Assembly (NCBI RefSeq): GCF_015864665.1
Contig: NZ_JADYWU010000001.1
Location: 992,001 to 1,056,000, forward strand
Reading direction: 5' to 3'
Length of the DNA: 64,000 nt
Origin: Salinibacterium sp. SWN167
GTDB lineage: Bacteria > Actinomycetota > Actinomycetes > Actinomycetales > Microbacteriaceae
This document shows positions 25,941 through 33,894 of the stretch, piece by piece. Numbering within the stretch: position 1 is the stretch's first letter; the number at the start of each line of letters is the position of its first letter. The translations under genes were made by a program, and so were the position numbers. The notes under the pieces are model-generated. The model had not been told where the DNA came from and ran no database searches. It worked only from the letters and a program-made list of their open reading frames with translations.

Positions 25941-27586
25941 GCGGTAAGGTCTGCGGCATCCAAAATCGTGTAGCTGTAGCCCTGTTCGGCCAAGAACCGT
26001 TGGCGGTTTTGTGCGAAGTCTTGGTCGACGGTGTCGCGTGCCACGAGCGTGTAGAAGTTGGCGGGCAGCCCGCTCCCCTTGGGGCGCAGCAGACGGCCAA
26101 GTCGCTGAGCTTCTTCTTGGCGTGAGCCAAACGAGCCACTGACTTGGATGGCGACGGTTGCCTCGGGCAGGTCGACTGAGAAGTTGGCAACCTTCGACAC
26201 GATGAGCACCTTCGTGATGCCGTCGCGGAACTCTTGATACAGACGCTCGCGTTCCGGAACAGAGGTGGCACCCGTCAGCTTGGGAGCATTCAGCTGATCA
26301 GACAGATCATCGATCTGGTCGAGGTATTGCCCGATAACGAGAATGCGCTCGCCGGCGTGCTTTTTCACGAGCGCGCGCACCACGTCAGTTTTAGCGGGTG
26401 CTGTTGCGGCCAGTCTGTAACGTTCGTCGTCAGCGGATGCCGCATACTCAAGCCGCTCGCTCTCGGGGAGGTCAACGCGCACTTCGAAGCAACTGGCGGG
26501 GGAGATGAAGCCCTGCGCCTCAATCTCTTTCCACGGGGCATCGAAACGCTTGGGGCCGATGAGGGAGAACACATCGCCCTCGCGCCCATCTTCGCGAACA
26601 AGCGTCGCGGTGAGGCCGAGGCGACGGCGCGCTTGCAGATCAGCGGTGAGCTTGAACACGGGCGCAGGCAACAAGTGCACTTCGTCATAAATGACAAGGC
26701 CCCAGTCGAGAGCATCCAGCAATGCAAGATGGGCATACTCGCCCTTACGCTTCGCCGTCAGGATTTGGTACGTCGCGATCGTGACAGGCAAAATCTCTTT
26801 CACCTGGCCCGAATACTCACCCACTTCTTCTTCCGTGAGGGTGGTTCGTTTCAAGATTTCGGCTCGCCACTGACGGGCAGAAACCGTGTTGGTGACCAAA
26901 ATGAGGGTTGTGGTGTTGCTTTGCGCCATCGCGCCGAGTCCCACGAGGGTCTTGCCGGCGCCACAGGGCAGCACGACGACGCCTGAACCGTGGTCGAAGA
27001 AGTTGTCGATGGCGTGCTGCTGGTACTCGCGCAAACCCCAGCCCGAGGCATCCAGAGCAATCTCGTGAGGTGTGCCTGGCGTGTAGCCGGCGTTGTCTTC
27101 TGCCGGCCAACCGAGCTTGAGCAGCTCTTGCTTGAGTTGCCCTCTGGCCCACGGCTGAACCACAAAAGTGTGGTCGCCGCGACGCTCGAACAGCAGGCTC
27201 GCGACCTTCTTGGCGCGCGTAATTTCGCGCAACACCGCGGGATCGGTGGCGGTGAGAGTGAGGGCGCCGTCATCATCGCGATCAATAACAAGACGGCCGT
27301 AGCGGCCAACTGTCTCCGCGATATCGACGCTGACGCTTTGAGGGATGGGAAACTTCGAATACTTTTCCAGTGTCTCCAGCATCGCTGCAGCATCATGGCC
27401 AGCGGCGCGCGCATTCCACAGCCCCAAGCGCGTGATGCGGTAGGTGTGAATGTGCTCAGGAGCCCGCTCCAGCTCCGCAAACACGGCCAAATCATGGCGC
27501 GCGTCTTCGGCCAAAGGGTGTGCGACCTCAAGCAGAACCGTGCGGTCAGACTGCACGATCAGAGGTCCGTCGGGTGCTGTGTTCAT
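25937..27586 (-). CDS. DNA repair helicase XPB (ERCC3 family)
   Basis: A 549-residue superfamily 2 helicase. The N-terminal third has the XPB-type fold seen in mycobacterial enzymes; the helicase core has Walker A PCGAGKT (207-213), Walker B DEVH (301-304), LGLTATLVREDGRE (motif III region), and motif VI QRLGRLLRPKG. RED motif residues (VREDGRE) typical of XPB are present. It unwinds DNA with 3'-5' polarity in characterised relatives; in bacteria its repair role is poorly defined. It lies 24 nt downstream of the helicase-associated protein gene, a pairing also present in mycobacteria. Confidence 0.95.
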   Translation of the reverse strand: MNTAPDGPLIVQSDRTVLLEVAHPLAEDARHDLAVFAELERAPEHIHTYRITRLGLWNARAAGHDAAAMLETLEKYSKFPIPQSVSVDIAETVGRYGRLVIDRDDDGALTLTATDPAVLREITRAKKVASLLFERRGDHTFVVQPWARGQLKQELLKLGWPAEDNAGYTPGTPHEIALDASGWGLREYQQHAIDNFFDHGSGVVVLPCGAGKTLVGLGAMAQSNTTTLILVTNTVSARQWRAEILKRTTLTEEEVGEYSGQVKEILPVTIATYQILTAKRKGEYAHLALLDALDWGLVIYDEVHLLPAPVFKLTADLQARRRLGLTATLVREDGREGDVFSLIGPKRFDAPWKEIEAQGFISPASCFEVRVDLPESERLEYAASADDERYRLAATAPAKTDVVRALVKKHAGERILVIGQYLDQIDDLSDQLNAPKLTGATSVPERERLYQEFRDGITKVLIVSKVANFSVDLPEATVAIQVSGSFGSRQEEAQRLGRLLRPKGSGLPANFYTLVARDTVDQDFAQNRQRFLAEQGYSYTILDAADLTA

Positions 27587-27610
27587 CCGACCTAGACTAC
27601 GCCCGGATGC

Positions 27611-29467
27611 TTAGCGTTCGTTGGTGGCTTCCACCCCGACGATGCTCTTCAGCGGCAACGTTCGCTCAATATCTGCCGCACGGTCGAGGCCGCGCATGCG
27701 CCCAGCGGCGACGCTCGAAGGTTCGAGTGTGTACTGCACGAGATGCCCATCCGGCATTTTCACCGTGACAAAGAGCAACAGCTTGTTGCGAATCGCGACC
27801 TCAATCTGTCGCGACAACCACGCCTGATCTTCGTCGCCGGTAGCGCCGCCCTGACCGCTGCGAAGTTTCGCCAGCAGTTTCTCGGGGCCATCGTCGTGAG
27901 GTTCTTCGACGGGTGAAGCACTGATTTGGTCGCGTCGCAGCGACAAGATTGTGCCCTCCGAGTTCTCGGCGGCAACCGGGTAACGGGCATCGCTGAGCGC
28001 CCAAAAGAGCTGCTCAACGCCGAAACGCGAGACCAAACGGTCGCCTTCGAGGCGTAAACCGAATGCTCCAAAGTTGGGGTCAACCGCGATCGACTGCAAG
28101 AGAACGGGGTCGGGAGAAATCACATAGCTACCGGCCACGCCAACCTGGCCAACCCGCACGAGCCCATGACGAGCCGCAGCCTCAGCCAACAAGTATTCGA
28201 CCGGTTGCGGCACGCCCGTCAAGGAAATTTCGGTCAGGAAGCTGCGAATGCCGTCGAGGGTCTCGCCGAGCGTCATGGCGTGGTGCAGGCTCGATCGAGA
28301 GATCCGATACGTGGATGCCAGGGCGCGAGTCTCAACGTCAGCGATCACGCGCAACCGGGCATCCAATTGCGGCGCCAACGGGCCGGGCGAAATCACGCTG
28401 AGGTCGGGCTGCACATACACCTGATGCACTTCGTTCGGAAAAACCGCAGCCATGGCGGCTGTTGCTTCCGTCGTGGTGCTGGTGAGCAGTGCAACGCCAG
28501 CGCTACTCGGCAGACGATTAGCGGTGACGCCAAGCAAGCTGGCATCCCGGGCATACCGGCGCACCTTTTCGAGCACCGAATCGATCCCCGCGGGGTACAA
28601 CCAGCGCATGTAGTCTTCGACGCCGTTGCCCCAAAAGCTCTGCGTGCGGTCGGCCAAAATGGTGCGGATGTCATCAGGAATTCCCTGATGCCACGCCTCA
28701 GCCAGCTGCACCCAGCGTTCGGCCGCACCACGCGACATCCATTCGGTGGCGTCGGCGGTTGGCATCCATTGGGCGTTCGTTGTGGCAATGAGCCCGGCAC
28801 GTTCGGCGATGTCGACCAGGCCGGCAATTTTGTCGAGCGGCACAGACATGGCTGCCGCCAGCCGCTTTGAGTCGGGGAGCGAGACTCCACCGCGAGCCAG
28901 ATCGCGCACGGGGCTGGAGCGCAGCTGGTTGATGAGTTCGGTGACCTCGTTGGTGGTGGCGAACGCGTTCTCGGCGGCGATGCTATCGATGCTGTCGCGT
29001 TCCGAGGGTTCGACCGACGTGAGAGTGGATGGCGCTGGTGCGTCGAGCAATTCGCCGGTAGATGGCAAACCATCGAACGGCCAGCCGGCCAACTGGTCTG
29101 TGACGCCGTCTGGGGCGCTGTAGCGACCGCCGCGGTGGATGAGCAGCGCCAGACTCACGAGTCGATCGAGCCGCCGCTGAACGGCAACCTCGTCGTCACC
29201 GAAGGGCCCGACGGCAGAGGCGACTTCCTGCGCGGTGAGAGAAGCAGTGTCAGCGACCACAGCAAGAGTGGCGAGCGTGGGGCGGTCGAGATCTCGCAAC
29301 ACGCGTTCAACAGAAGTGGACTGTTGCAGAGCATCCGCCAAATCAAAGAAGTCGCTGACGGAGTTGCCGCGCACAATGCGTGAGCGCAACAACTCAAGAA
29401 GTTGATCGTCGTCTAGTGCCCGCAGTTGAGCGGCGAGCAAAAGAGCCGCATCGCTAATTGTGGCCAT
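27611..29467 (-). CDS. Helicase-associated domain protein
   Basis: A 618-residue protein that in actinobacteria travels with XPB. The N-terminal half is a set of winged-helix-like modules (LAAQLRALDDDQLLELLRSR, FDLADALQQ, LDRPTLATLAVVAD); the C-terminal part includes VYVQPDLSVISPGPL and the SREYR-like helicase C-terminal-associated region. No helicase motifs are present. It probably binds DNA or XPB. The ATG at 29467 (MATISDAALLL) is chosen over one 10 codons upstream because it overlaps less of the next gene. It ends 24 nt before the XPB start. Confidence 0.88.
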   Translation of the reverse strand: MATISDAALLLAAQLRALDDDQLLELLRSRIVRGNSVSDFFDLADALQQSTSVERVLRDLDRPTLATLAVVADTASLTAQEVASAVGPFGDDEVAVQRRLDRLVSLALLIHRGGRYSAPDGVTDQLAGWPFDGLPSTGELLDAPAPSTLTSVEPSERDSIDSIAAENAFATTNEVTELINQLRSSPVRDLARGGVSLPDSKRLAAAMSVPLDKIAGLVDIAERAGLIATTNAQWMPTADATEWMSRGAAERWVQLAEAWHQGIPDDIRTILADRTQSFWGNGVEDYMRWLYPAGIDSVLEKVRRYARDASLLGVTANRLPSSAGVALLTSTTTEATAAMAAVFPNEVHQVYVQPDLSVISPGPLAPQLDARLRVIADVETRALASTYRISRSSLHHAMTLGETLDGIRSFLTEISLTGVPQPVEYLLAEAAARHGLVRVGQVGVAGSYVISPDPVLLQSIAVDPNFGAFGLRLEGDRLVSRFGVEQLFWALSDARYPVAAENSEGTILSLRRDQISASPVEEPHDDGPEKLLAKLRSGQGGATGDEDQAWLSRQIEVAIRNKLLLFVTVKMPDGHLVQYTLEPSSVAAGRMRGLDRAADIERTLPLKSIVGVEATNER

Positions 29468-29720
29468 TCCTATATTCACGTTGGCGGCGGCGACCATTCA
29501 ACACGACAAGGGTGATGATGAAAACGACGCCCAAAGGCAAAGCAAAGTAGGGCATAGTGATCACTGCGGGCCACACACCGTAATCGAATACGGTTTGGCC
29601 CACTGCGGTAGCAACGACTACGGCGACAAAGCTAAGCACAGCGAGTGCGATCGAGATGGCGACCAGGTAGGCGAGCACACGCTCGATGCGGAGGTCACGT
29701 TCAGTTGAGTGATTTGTCAC
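29454..29720 (-). CDS. Small two-helix membrane protein
   Basis: An 88-residue protein with two long hydrophobic segments (about residues 15-40 and 48-75) and a short basic tail (NGRRRQREYRNG). The N-terminus (TNHSTERDLRIERVLAY) is charged and cytoplasmic. GTG at 29720 is used as the start since upstream in-frame sequence is not membrane-like and reads into the divergent cold-shock gene's promoter. Its end overlaps the helicase-associated gene start by 14 nt, so it heads that operon. Family unknown to me. Confidence 0.7.
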   Translation of the reverse strand: MTNHSTERDLRIERVLAYLVAISIALAVLSFVAVVVATAVGQTVFDYGVWPAVITMPYFALPLGVVFIITLVVLNGRRRQREYRNGHN

Positions 29721-29784
29721 GTTGACAAGGATACGCGCCCGTTTACGTTCTAAGCTTGAGTCACGAATACAAAGGAGCATGCCC

Positions 29785-30168
29785 ATGCCTACCGGCAAGG
29801 TTAAGTTTTACGACGACGAGAAGGGTTTTGGCTTCATCATGAGTGATGAAGGCCAAGAGGTCTTCTTGCACGCCTCAGCGCTGCCAGCGGGCACGACTGG
29901 GATCAAAGCGGGTACACGCCTCGAGTTCGGCATCGCTGACGGCAAGAAGGGCGCTCAGGCACTCTCCGTGCGCGTCATGGATGCTCCTGCAAGCATGGCC
30001 AAGATTAACCGCAAGCCTGCCGATGACATGGCCGTGATCATTGAAGATCTCGTCAAGCTCATGGACGGCATTGGTTCTGGTCTCAAGCGCGGTCGTTACC
30101 CCGATAAAGCCCACGGCGCCAAGATCGCCTCCATGCTACGTAAAGTTGCGGACGAACTAGATGCCTAA
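29785..30168 (+). CDS. Cold-shock protein with C-terminal extension
   Basis: A 127-residue protein. Residues 1-65 are a cold-shock domain with RNP1 KGFGFI and RNP2 EVFLHASAL, binding single-stranded RNA or DNA. Residues 70-127 form an extra helical region (DDMAVIIEDLVKLMDGIGSGLKRGRYPDKAHGAKIASMLRKVADEL) found in longer actinobacterial CspB-like proteins. The ATG at 29785 is 7 nt from the AAAGGAG site; the ATG two codons upstream is too close. The stop overlaps the DUF3027 gene by 8 nt. Confidence 0.92.
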   Translation: MPTGKVKFYDDEKGFGFIMSDEGQEVFLHASALPAGTTGIKAGTRLEFGIADGKKGAQALSVRVMDAPASMAKINRKPADDMAVIIEDLVKLMDGIGSGLKRGRYPDKAHGAKIASMLRKVADELDA

Positions 30169-30862
30169 TAGCCAGTACGAAAAGCTTGCTCGAGGGGCAC
30201 TCCTCGAGATCACCACTGATGCGTCGATTGGTGCGCTCGTCGGTGAGCAGATCGAAAGCGAAGGCACCGTTTCGGTTCTCTTCTCTTCGGCTCTGCCGGG
30301 CTATCCGGGCTGGAATTGGACCGTCAGCGTCGCACACGTTGAAGGCGAAGAACCCACGGTTCTCGAAGCAGAACTTATGCCGGCCGAGGGCGCACTGCTC
30401 TCGCCTGACTGGGTGCCGTGGTCGGAACGTCTCGCCGAGTACAAGGCCGCGCAGGCTGCATCTGAAGCTGCGGATGCCGAAAAGGCCGCTGCAGAAGAAG
30501 CCTCCGACGACGACGATCTCGACGACGATGACGATGAGGGCGACGACGAATTCGGCTCGTCCGTATTGCACGGAGGAGACCTCGACGGTGTCGATATCGA
30601 CGCATCGGATGACGATGACGACGACGACGACGACGATGTCGATGATGATTTCGACACTGGCGCGTTTCGTGGCGGCGACCACGAGGGCGTAAGCATCGAT
30701 GACCTCGACGACTCGGACGATGATGACGACGAGGACGAGGACGACGACGACGACGACGATTCAGACGACGCTGAACTCGATGACGACGATGATCTCGACG
30801 ATTCAGATGACGATGATGACGATGATGACGATGATGACGACGATTCGGACGAAGAAGACTAG
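30161..30862 (+). CDS. DUF3027 family protein with poly-aspartate tail
   Basis: A 233-residue protein. Residues 1-105 carry the DUF3027 core, with YPGWNWTVSVAHVEGEEPTV and LLSPDWVPWSERLAEYKAAQ. From residue 115 onward nearly every residue is Asp, Glu, Ser or Gly, with long Asp runs interrupted by three short LHGGDLDGVDI-like units. The DNA behind the tail is a GAC/GAT-rich repeat. The start overlaps the cold-shock gene by 8 nt, so the two are translationally coupled. The role of DUF3027 is unknown. The tail could bind divalent metals or mimic nucleic acid. Confidence 0.88.
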   Translation: MPNSQYEKLARGALLEITTDASIGALVGEQIESEGTVSVLFSSALPGYPGWNWTVSVAHVEGEEPTVLEAELMPAEGALLSPDWVPWSERLAEYKAAQAASEAADAEKAAAEEASDDDDLDDDDDEGDDEFGSSVLHGGDLDGVDIDASDDDDDDDDDDVDDDFDTGAFRGGDHEGVSIDDLDDSDDDDDEDEDDDDDDDSDDAELDDDDDLDDSDDDDDDDDDDDDDSDEED

Positions 30863-31104
30863 CGAGTGCGCTTTCCGCGCCGTACGTGCGTGTAGATCAG
30901 GCCGATAAGGCCAAGCACGAGCCCCGCAACGGCCGTCCAAAGCCACCACAGGTTTCCGGATGCGTTGAGCGGCTCGATAAAAAGCAGCAGCAGTGCGAGA
31001 CCGATGATCCACAACACCATGCCCACGAGCATGGCTTTGCGGTCGTCGGTCTGCACCGGCTCAGGATCGGGCCGGCGTTCCGAGTCTTTCAGCCAGATAC
31101 GCAC
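30859..31104 (-). CDS. DUF2530 family membrane protein
   Basis: An 81-residue protein with two membrane helices (about 25-43 and 52-70), a charged N-terminus (LKDSERRPDPEPVQTDDRKAM) and a strongly basic tail (HVRRGKRTR). PEPVQTDDRKAMLVGMVLW is the DUF2530 hallmark. Function is unknown. It converges on the DUF3027 gene with a 4-nt stop overlap (CTAG) and follows serC by 9 nt, suggesting co-transcription with it. Confidence 0.85.
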   Translation of the reverse strand: MRIWLKDSERRPDPEPVQTDDRKAMLVGMVLWIIGLALLLLFIEPLNASGNLWWLWTAVAGLVLGLIGLIYTHVRRGKRTR

Positions 31105-31113
31105 GGTTTCAGA

Positions 31114-32226
31114 TTAGTGGCTGTTGGTGATCACGTACTCGATCGATGACACCAATTTGCGGATGTCATCCGGCTCGATTGCAACGAAGGTGGCAACGCG
31201 CAGTTGGTTGCGGCCCAGTTTGCGGTACGGATCGGTGTCGACGATTCCGTTGGCACGGAGCGTCTTCGAGATCGCGGCGGCATCAATCGCGTCATCGAAG
31301 TCGATGGTGGCGATGACTTGCGAGCGGTGCTCCGGGTTGGTGACGAACGGGGTAGCGACATCGCTGGCGGCAGCCCAGTCGTAGAGCACCGACGAGGATT
31401 CGCGGGTGCGAGCATCCGCCCACGCAAGCCCACCGTTGCCATTGATCCAGTCGATCTGGTTCTCGAGCAGCAGCAGGGTGCTGAGTGCGGGAGTGTTGAG
31501 CGTTTGGTTGAGGCGCGAGTTGTCGATCGCGTTCTTGAGCGACAAGAACTCGGGGATGTAGCGGCCCGATGCTGCGATGCGCTCGACGCGCTCGATTGCT
31601 GCGGGGGAAAAGAGAGCGATCCACAGGCCGCCATCGGATGCAAAGTTCTTCTGCGGTGCAAAGTAGTAGACGTCAGCCTGGTTGGCGTCGAACTGCACGC
31701 CGCCTGCTGCGCTGGTGGCATCCACGACGGTGAGCACGTTCTCGTCATCGAAGCGACGCACCGGCGCCATTACACCGGTGGAGGTTTCGTTTTGCGGGTA
31801 AGCGAAGACGTCAGCGCCATCGATATCGTCGAGTTCAGCCAGCGACCCGCCGGGGGCGGTGACGACATGAGGCGATTCAAGATGAGGTGCTGCGGCTGCT
31901 TTAGCGAACTTGGAACCGAACTCTCCGAAGGAGAGGTGAGCGCTGCGACGTTCGATGAGGGCGAAGGCTGCGGCATCCCAGAATGCGGTGGAGCCTCCAT
32001 TGCCGAGTACTACTTCGTAGCCCTCAGGAATCTGGAAAAGCTCTCCAAGGCCCGCACGTACACGGCCAACGAGGTCGCGAACCGGGGCTTGGCGGTGAGA
32101 AGTGCCGAGAATGTTTCGCGCGCCAGAAACGAGATGTTCGATCTGTTCGGCGCGCACTTTGGAAGGGCCAGCTCCGAATCGTCCGTCGGAGGGAAGGAGG
32201 TCAGTAGGGATCGTCAGGCTCGGCAT
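31114..32226 (-). CDS. serC: Phosphoserine aminotransferase
   Basis: A 370-residue PLP enzyme of serine (and pyridoxine) biosynthesis that converts 3-phosphohydroxypyruvate and glutamate to phosphoserine and 2-oxoglutarate. Signatures: FGAGPSKVRAEQI, LGTSHRQAPVRDL, GNGGSTAFWDAAAF, the ETSTGV segment, VVDATSAAGG and the PLP lysine K193 in APQKNFASDGG. These are characteristic of the actinobacterial form of SerC. It diverges from ideR with only 40 nt between the starts. DUF2530 lies immediately downstream. Confidence 0.96.
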   Translation of the reverse strand: MPSLTIPTDLLPSDGRFGAGPSKVRAEQIEHLVSGARNILGTSHRQAPVRDLVGRVRAGLGELFQIPEGYEVVLGNGGSTAFWDAAAFALIERRSAHLSFGEFGSKFAKAAAAPHLESPHVVTAPGGSLAELDDIDGADVFAYPQNETSTGVMAPVRRFDDENVLTVVDATSAAGGVQFDANQADVYYFAPQKNFASDGGLWIALFSPAAIERVERIAASGRYIPEFLSLKNAIDNSRLNQTLNTPALSTLLLLENQIDWINGNGGLAWADARTRESSSVLYDWAAASDVATPFVTNPEHRSQVIATIDFDDAIDAAAISKTLRANGIVDTDPYRKLGRNQLRVATFVAIEPDDIRKLVSSIEYVITNSH

Positions 32227-32266
32227 GCGTCCAATTCTATTGGCCAGTTCGGGCTAGTCTGGTTTC

Positions 32267-32968
32267 ATGACCGATCTCGTTGACACCACCGAGATGTACC
32301 TGCGCACGATTCTTGATCTCGAAGAAGAGAACATTGTCCCGTTGCGGGCCCGCATCTCTGAGCGGCTCGGCCACTCTGGCCCGACCGTTTCGCAAACCAT
32401 CGGCCGCATGGAACGTGACGGCCTTGTCGTCGTCGAAGGCGACCGCCACCTCGAATTTACTGTGGAGGGTCGGCGCCGCGCCACGCATGTGATGCGCAAG
32501 CACCGCCTCGCTGAGCGACTCCTCGCCGATGTCATTGGTCTCGATTGGGCGCTCGTTCACGACGAAGCATGCCGGTGGGAGCACGTGATGAGCGAGCAAG
32601 TTGAGCGCAAGCTCATCGAGATCCTTGATCACCCCACTGAGTCGCCCTATGGCAACCCGATTCCTGGCTTGGAAGAGTTGGGTGGAGTTGCCGCGGCATC
32701 CTTCAGCGACGGGATGGTGAACATTGTTGACCTCGTCGCAGAAACAACGACCCCCGTGACCGGGCTCATCCGTCGACTGGGTGAACCCGTGCAATTCGAA
32801 CCTGAACTGTTGCAGCAGCTGTTTAGCGCTGGCGTTATGCCTGGCAAGACTGCCACGTTCGCCGCTGCAGACTCGTATGTTGCGGTCACGGTGGAGGGTT
32901 TCGGCGAAGGTCTCGAGCTGCCCAACGAGGTCGCCGTGCATATCTTTGTGGAGAAGCCGAGGGCGTAG
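32267..32968 (+). CDS. ideR: Iron-dependent repressor IdeR/DtxR
   Basis: A 233-residue metalloregulator. The N-terminus LVDTTEMYLRTILDLEEENIVPLRARI is nearly identical to diphtheria DtxR; the DNA-binding helix SGPTVSQTIGRMERDGL follows. The metal ligands M10, then C, E and H in DEACRWEHVM are all present, as is SPYGNPIPGLEELGG after the dimerization domain. The C-terminal SH3-like domain (about 150-230) is complete. With Fe(II) it should repress iron-uptake genes; a matching box lies upstream of hmuT at 18731. It shares a 40-nt promoter region with serC. Confidence 0.95.
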   Translation: MTDLVDTTEMYLRTILDLEEENIVPLRARISERLGHSGPTVSQTIGRMERDGLVVVEGDRHLEFTVEGRRRATHVMRKHRLAERLLADVIGLDWALVHDEACRWEHVMSEQVERKLIEILDHPTESPYGNPIPGLEELGGVAAASFSDGMVNIVDLVAETTTPVTGLIRRLGEPVQFEPELLQQLFSAGVMPGKTATFAAADSYVAVTVEGFGEGLELPNEVAVHIFVEKPRA

Positions 32969-33084
32969 CGTTCTGATTCACTTTTCGAATCTGGCGTTCA
33001 CCGAGGCGTAACCGTCTCGTCAATCAATTCGGCGCGCCCGCGTGCAAGGAGCCCGAAAAACTGGGTTAGCCTATAGCCCTTGGA

Positions 33085-33237
33085 GTTCACGAATGAACCG
33101 GAGAATCGTATGTTGAGTAGGTGCAGCATCCAAACCGTGGATGCGCGTGCCCACTTTTGCATACGACACAGCAGTACTGTGCGCAGCAGTTTTTGCGCGC
33201 TGAATCACTAGGCATCGTCTTTCGACGGTGCCTTTTT
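33085..33237 (+). ncRNA. Candidate structured small RNA
   Basis: Several stems occur in series: GTTCA/TGAAC with a CGAA loop (33085-33098), an outer TCGTATG/CATACGA pair (33106-33112 with 33160-33166) that encloses GCATCCA/TGGATGC (33126-33144), a GCGCA/TGCGC hairpin near 33181-33198, and the terminator. A possible -10 region (TAGCCTATAG) lies just upstream. No open frame is convincing on either strand. I do not recognise a known RNA family. Confidence 0.45.
33210..33237 (+). terminator. Rho-independent terminator before the HNH gene
   Basis: AGGCATCGTC (33210-33219) pairs with GACGGTGCCT (33224-33233) with one wobble and a 4-nt loop, followed by a T-run. It ends before the HNH ribosome site, so it terminates a short upstream transcript rather than a gene. 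Confidence 0.75.
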
Positions 33238-33316
33238 GTGTTTCTGCCTCCTTTTCGCTGAATTTCAGGGAAGTCGATTGCCTGCAAGCCGTGCAGGCTC
33301 TTTCGAGAGGATGACA

Positions 33317-33814
33317 ATGCGCACTTTGGTACTGAACGCTGGCTATGAGCCGCTCGCGGTCGTGTCCTTCAAACGAGCCGTCGTGCTCGTGATGAATCAG
33401 AAAGCGACGGTTGTCGCTGCCGACCCGGATAATCCGGTATGGAGCGCGAGTGAATCGTGGGAGCGACCGTCGGTCATCATCCTGCGAAATTATGTGCGTA
33501 TTCCATCGACGCGCAGGTTGCCGGTTTCTCGCCGTGGAGTGCTGCGACGTGACGGTCACCGTTGTGGCTATTGCGGGGCTTCAGCAAACACTATCGACCA
33601 CATCATGCCTCGCTCGCGCGGTGGTGAAGATTCGTGGGAGAACCTGGTGGCGTGCTGCTTGCGGTGCAACAACAAGAAGAGTGATCGCACTCCCGCGGAG
33701 ATGAATTGGCGACTGCTCATCAAGCCACGCCCGCCGCACACGAGCGCATGGCTTGTGCGGGGGATTGAAAGGGCACTCCCAGATTGGGAAGAATATTTGG
33801 CACCGGCCGCATAA
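33317..33814 (+). CDS. HNH endonuclease family protein
   Basis: A 165-residue protein. The N-terminal third (RTLVLNAGYEPLAVVSFKRAVVLVMNQKATV) is typical of a widely conserved actinobacterial HNH group. The HNH motif includes DGHRCGYCG, the TIDHIMPRSRGG catalytic segment, ENLVACCLRCNNKKSDRTP; the two CxxC pairs bind zinc. The ATG at 33317 is 6 nt past a GAGAGG site; an ATG two codons upstream is too close. The family is thought to be a housekeeping nuclease of unclear role, not a phage homing gene. Confidence 0.93.
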   Translation: MRTLVLNAGYEPLAVVSFKRAVVLVMNQKATVVAADPDNPVWSASESWERPSVIILRNYVRIPSTRRLPVSRRGVLRRDGHRCGYCGASANTIDHIMPRSRGGEDSWENLVACCLRCNNKKSDRTPAEMNWRLLIKPRPPHTSAWLVRGIERALPDWEEYLAPAA

Positions 33815-33894
33815 CTGTTATGCTGTTGTGATTATTCTTGTGTTCAAGGATTTCCCTAGTTTTCCTTGAATGCGCTCCACGTGAAGGTTTCCGA

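Larger units (their letters stand above)
32969..33316. other. Intergenic stretch between ideR and the HNH gene
   Basis: About 348 nt with no protein-coding gene visible. It contains a run of inverted repeats from about 33085 and a good rho-independent terminator at 33210-33237, followed by the ribosome site of the HNH gene. Confidence 0.6.

Noticed and set aside
26234-27595. Plus-strand open frames opposite the XPB gene
   Set aside because: They mirror the codon pattern of the XPB gene and have no recognisable domain.
30083-30696. Open frames opposite the DUF3027 gene
   Set aside because: They arise from GAC/GAT repeats read in other frames; products are low complexity (polySer, polyVal/Ile).
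32237-32941. Minus-strand open frame opposite ideR
   Set aside because: ideR shows near-complete family identity; the opposite frame is a shadow.
33317-33814. HNH gene as a homing endonuclease or phage gene
   Set aside because: Its N-terminal part matches a conserved chromosomal actinobacterial group, and neighbours are housekeeping genes.
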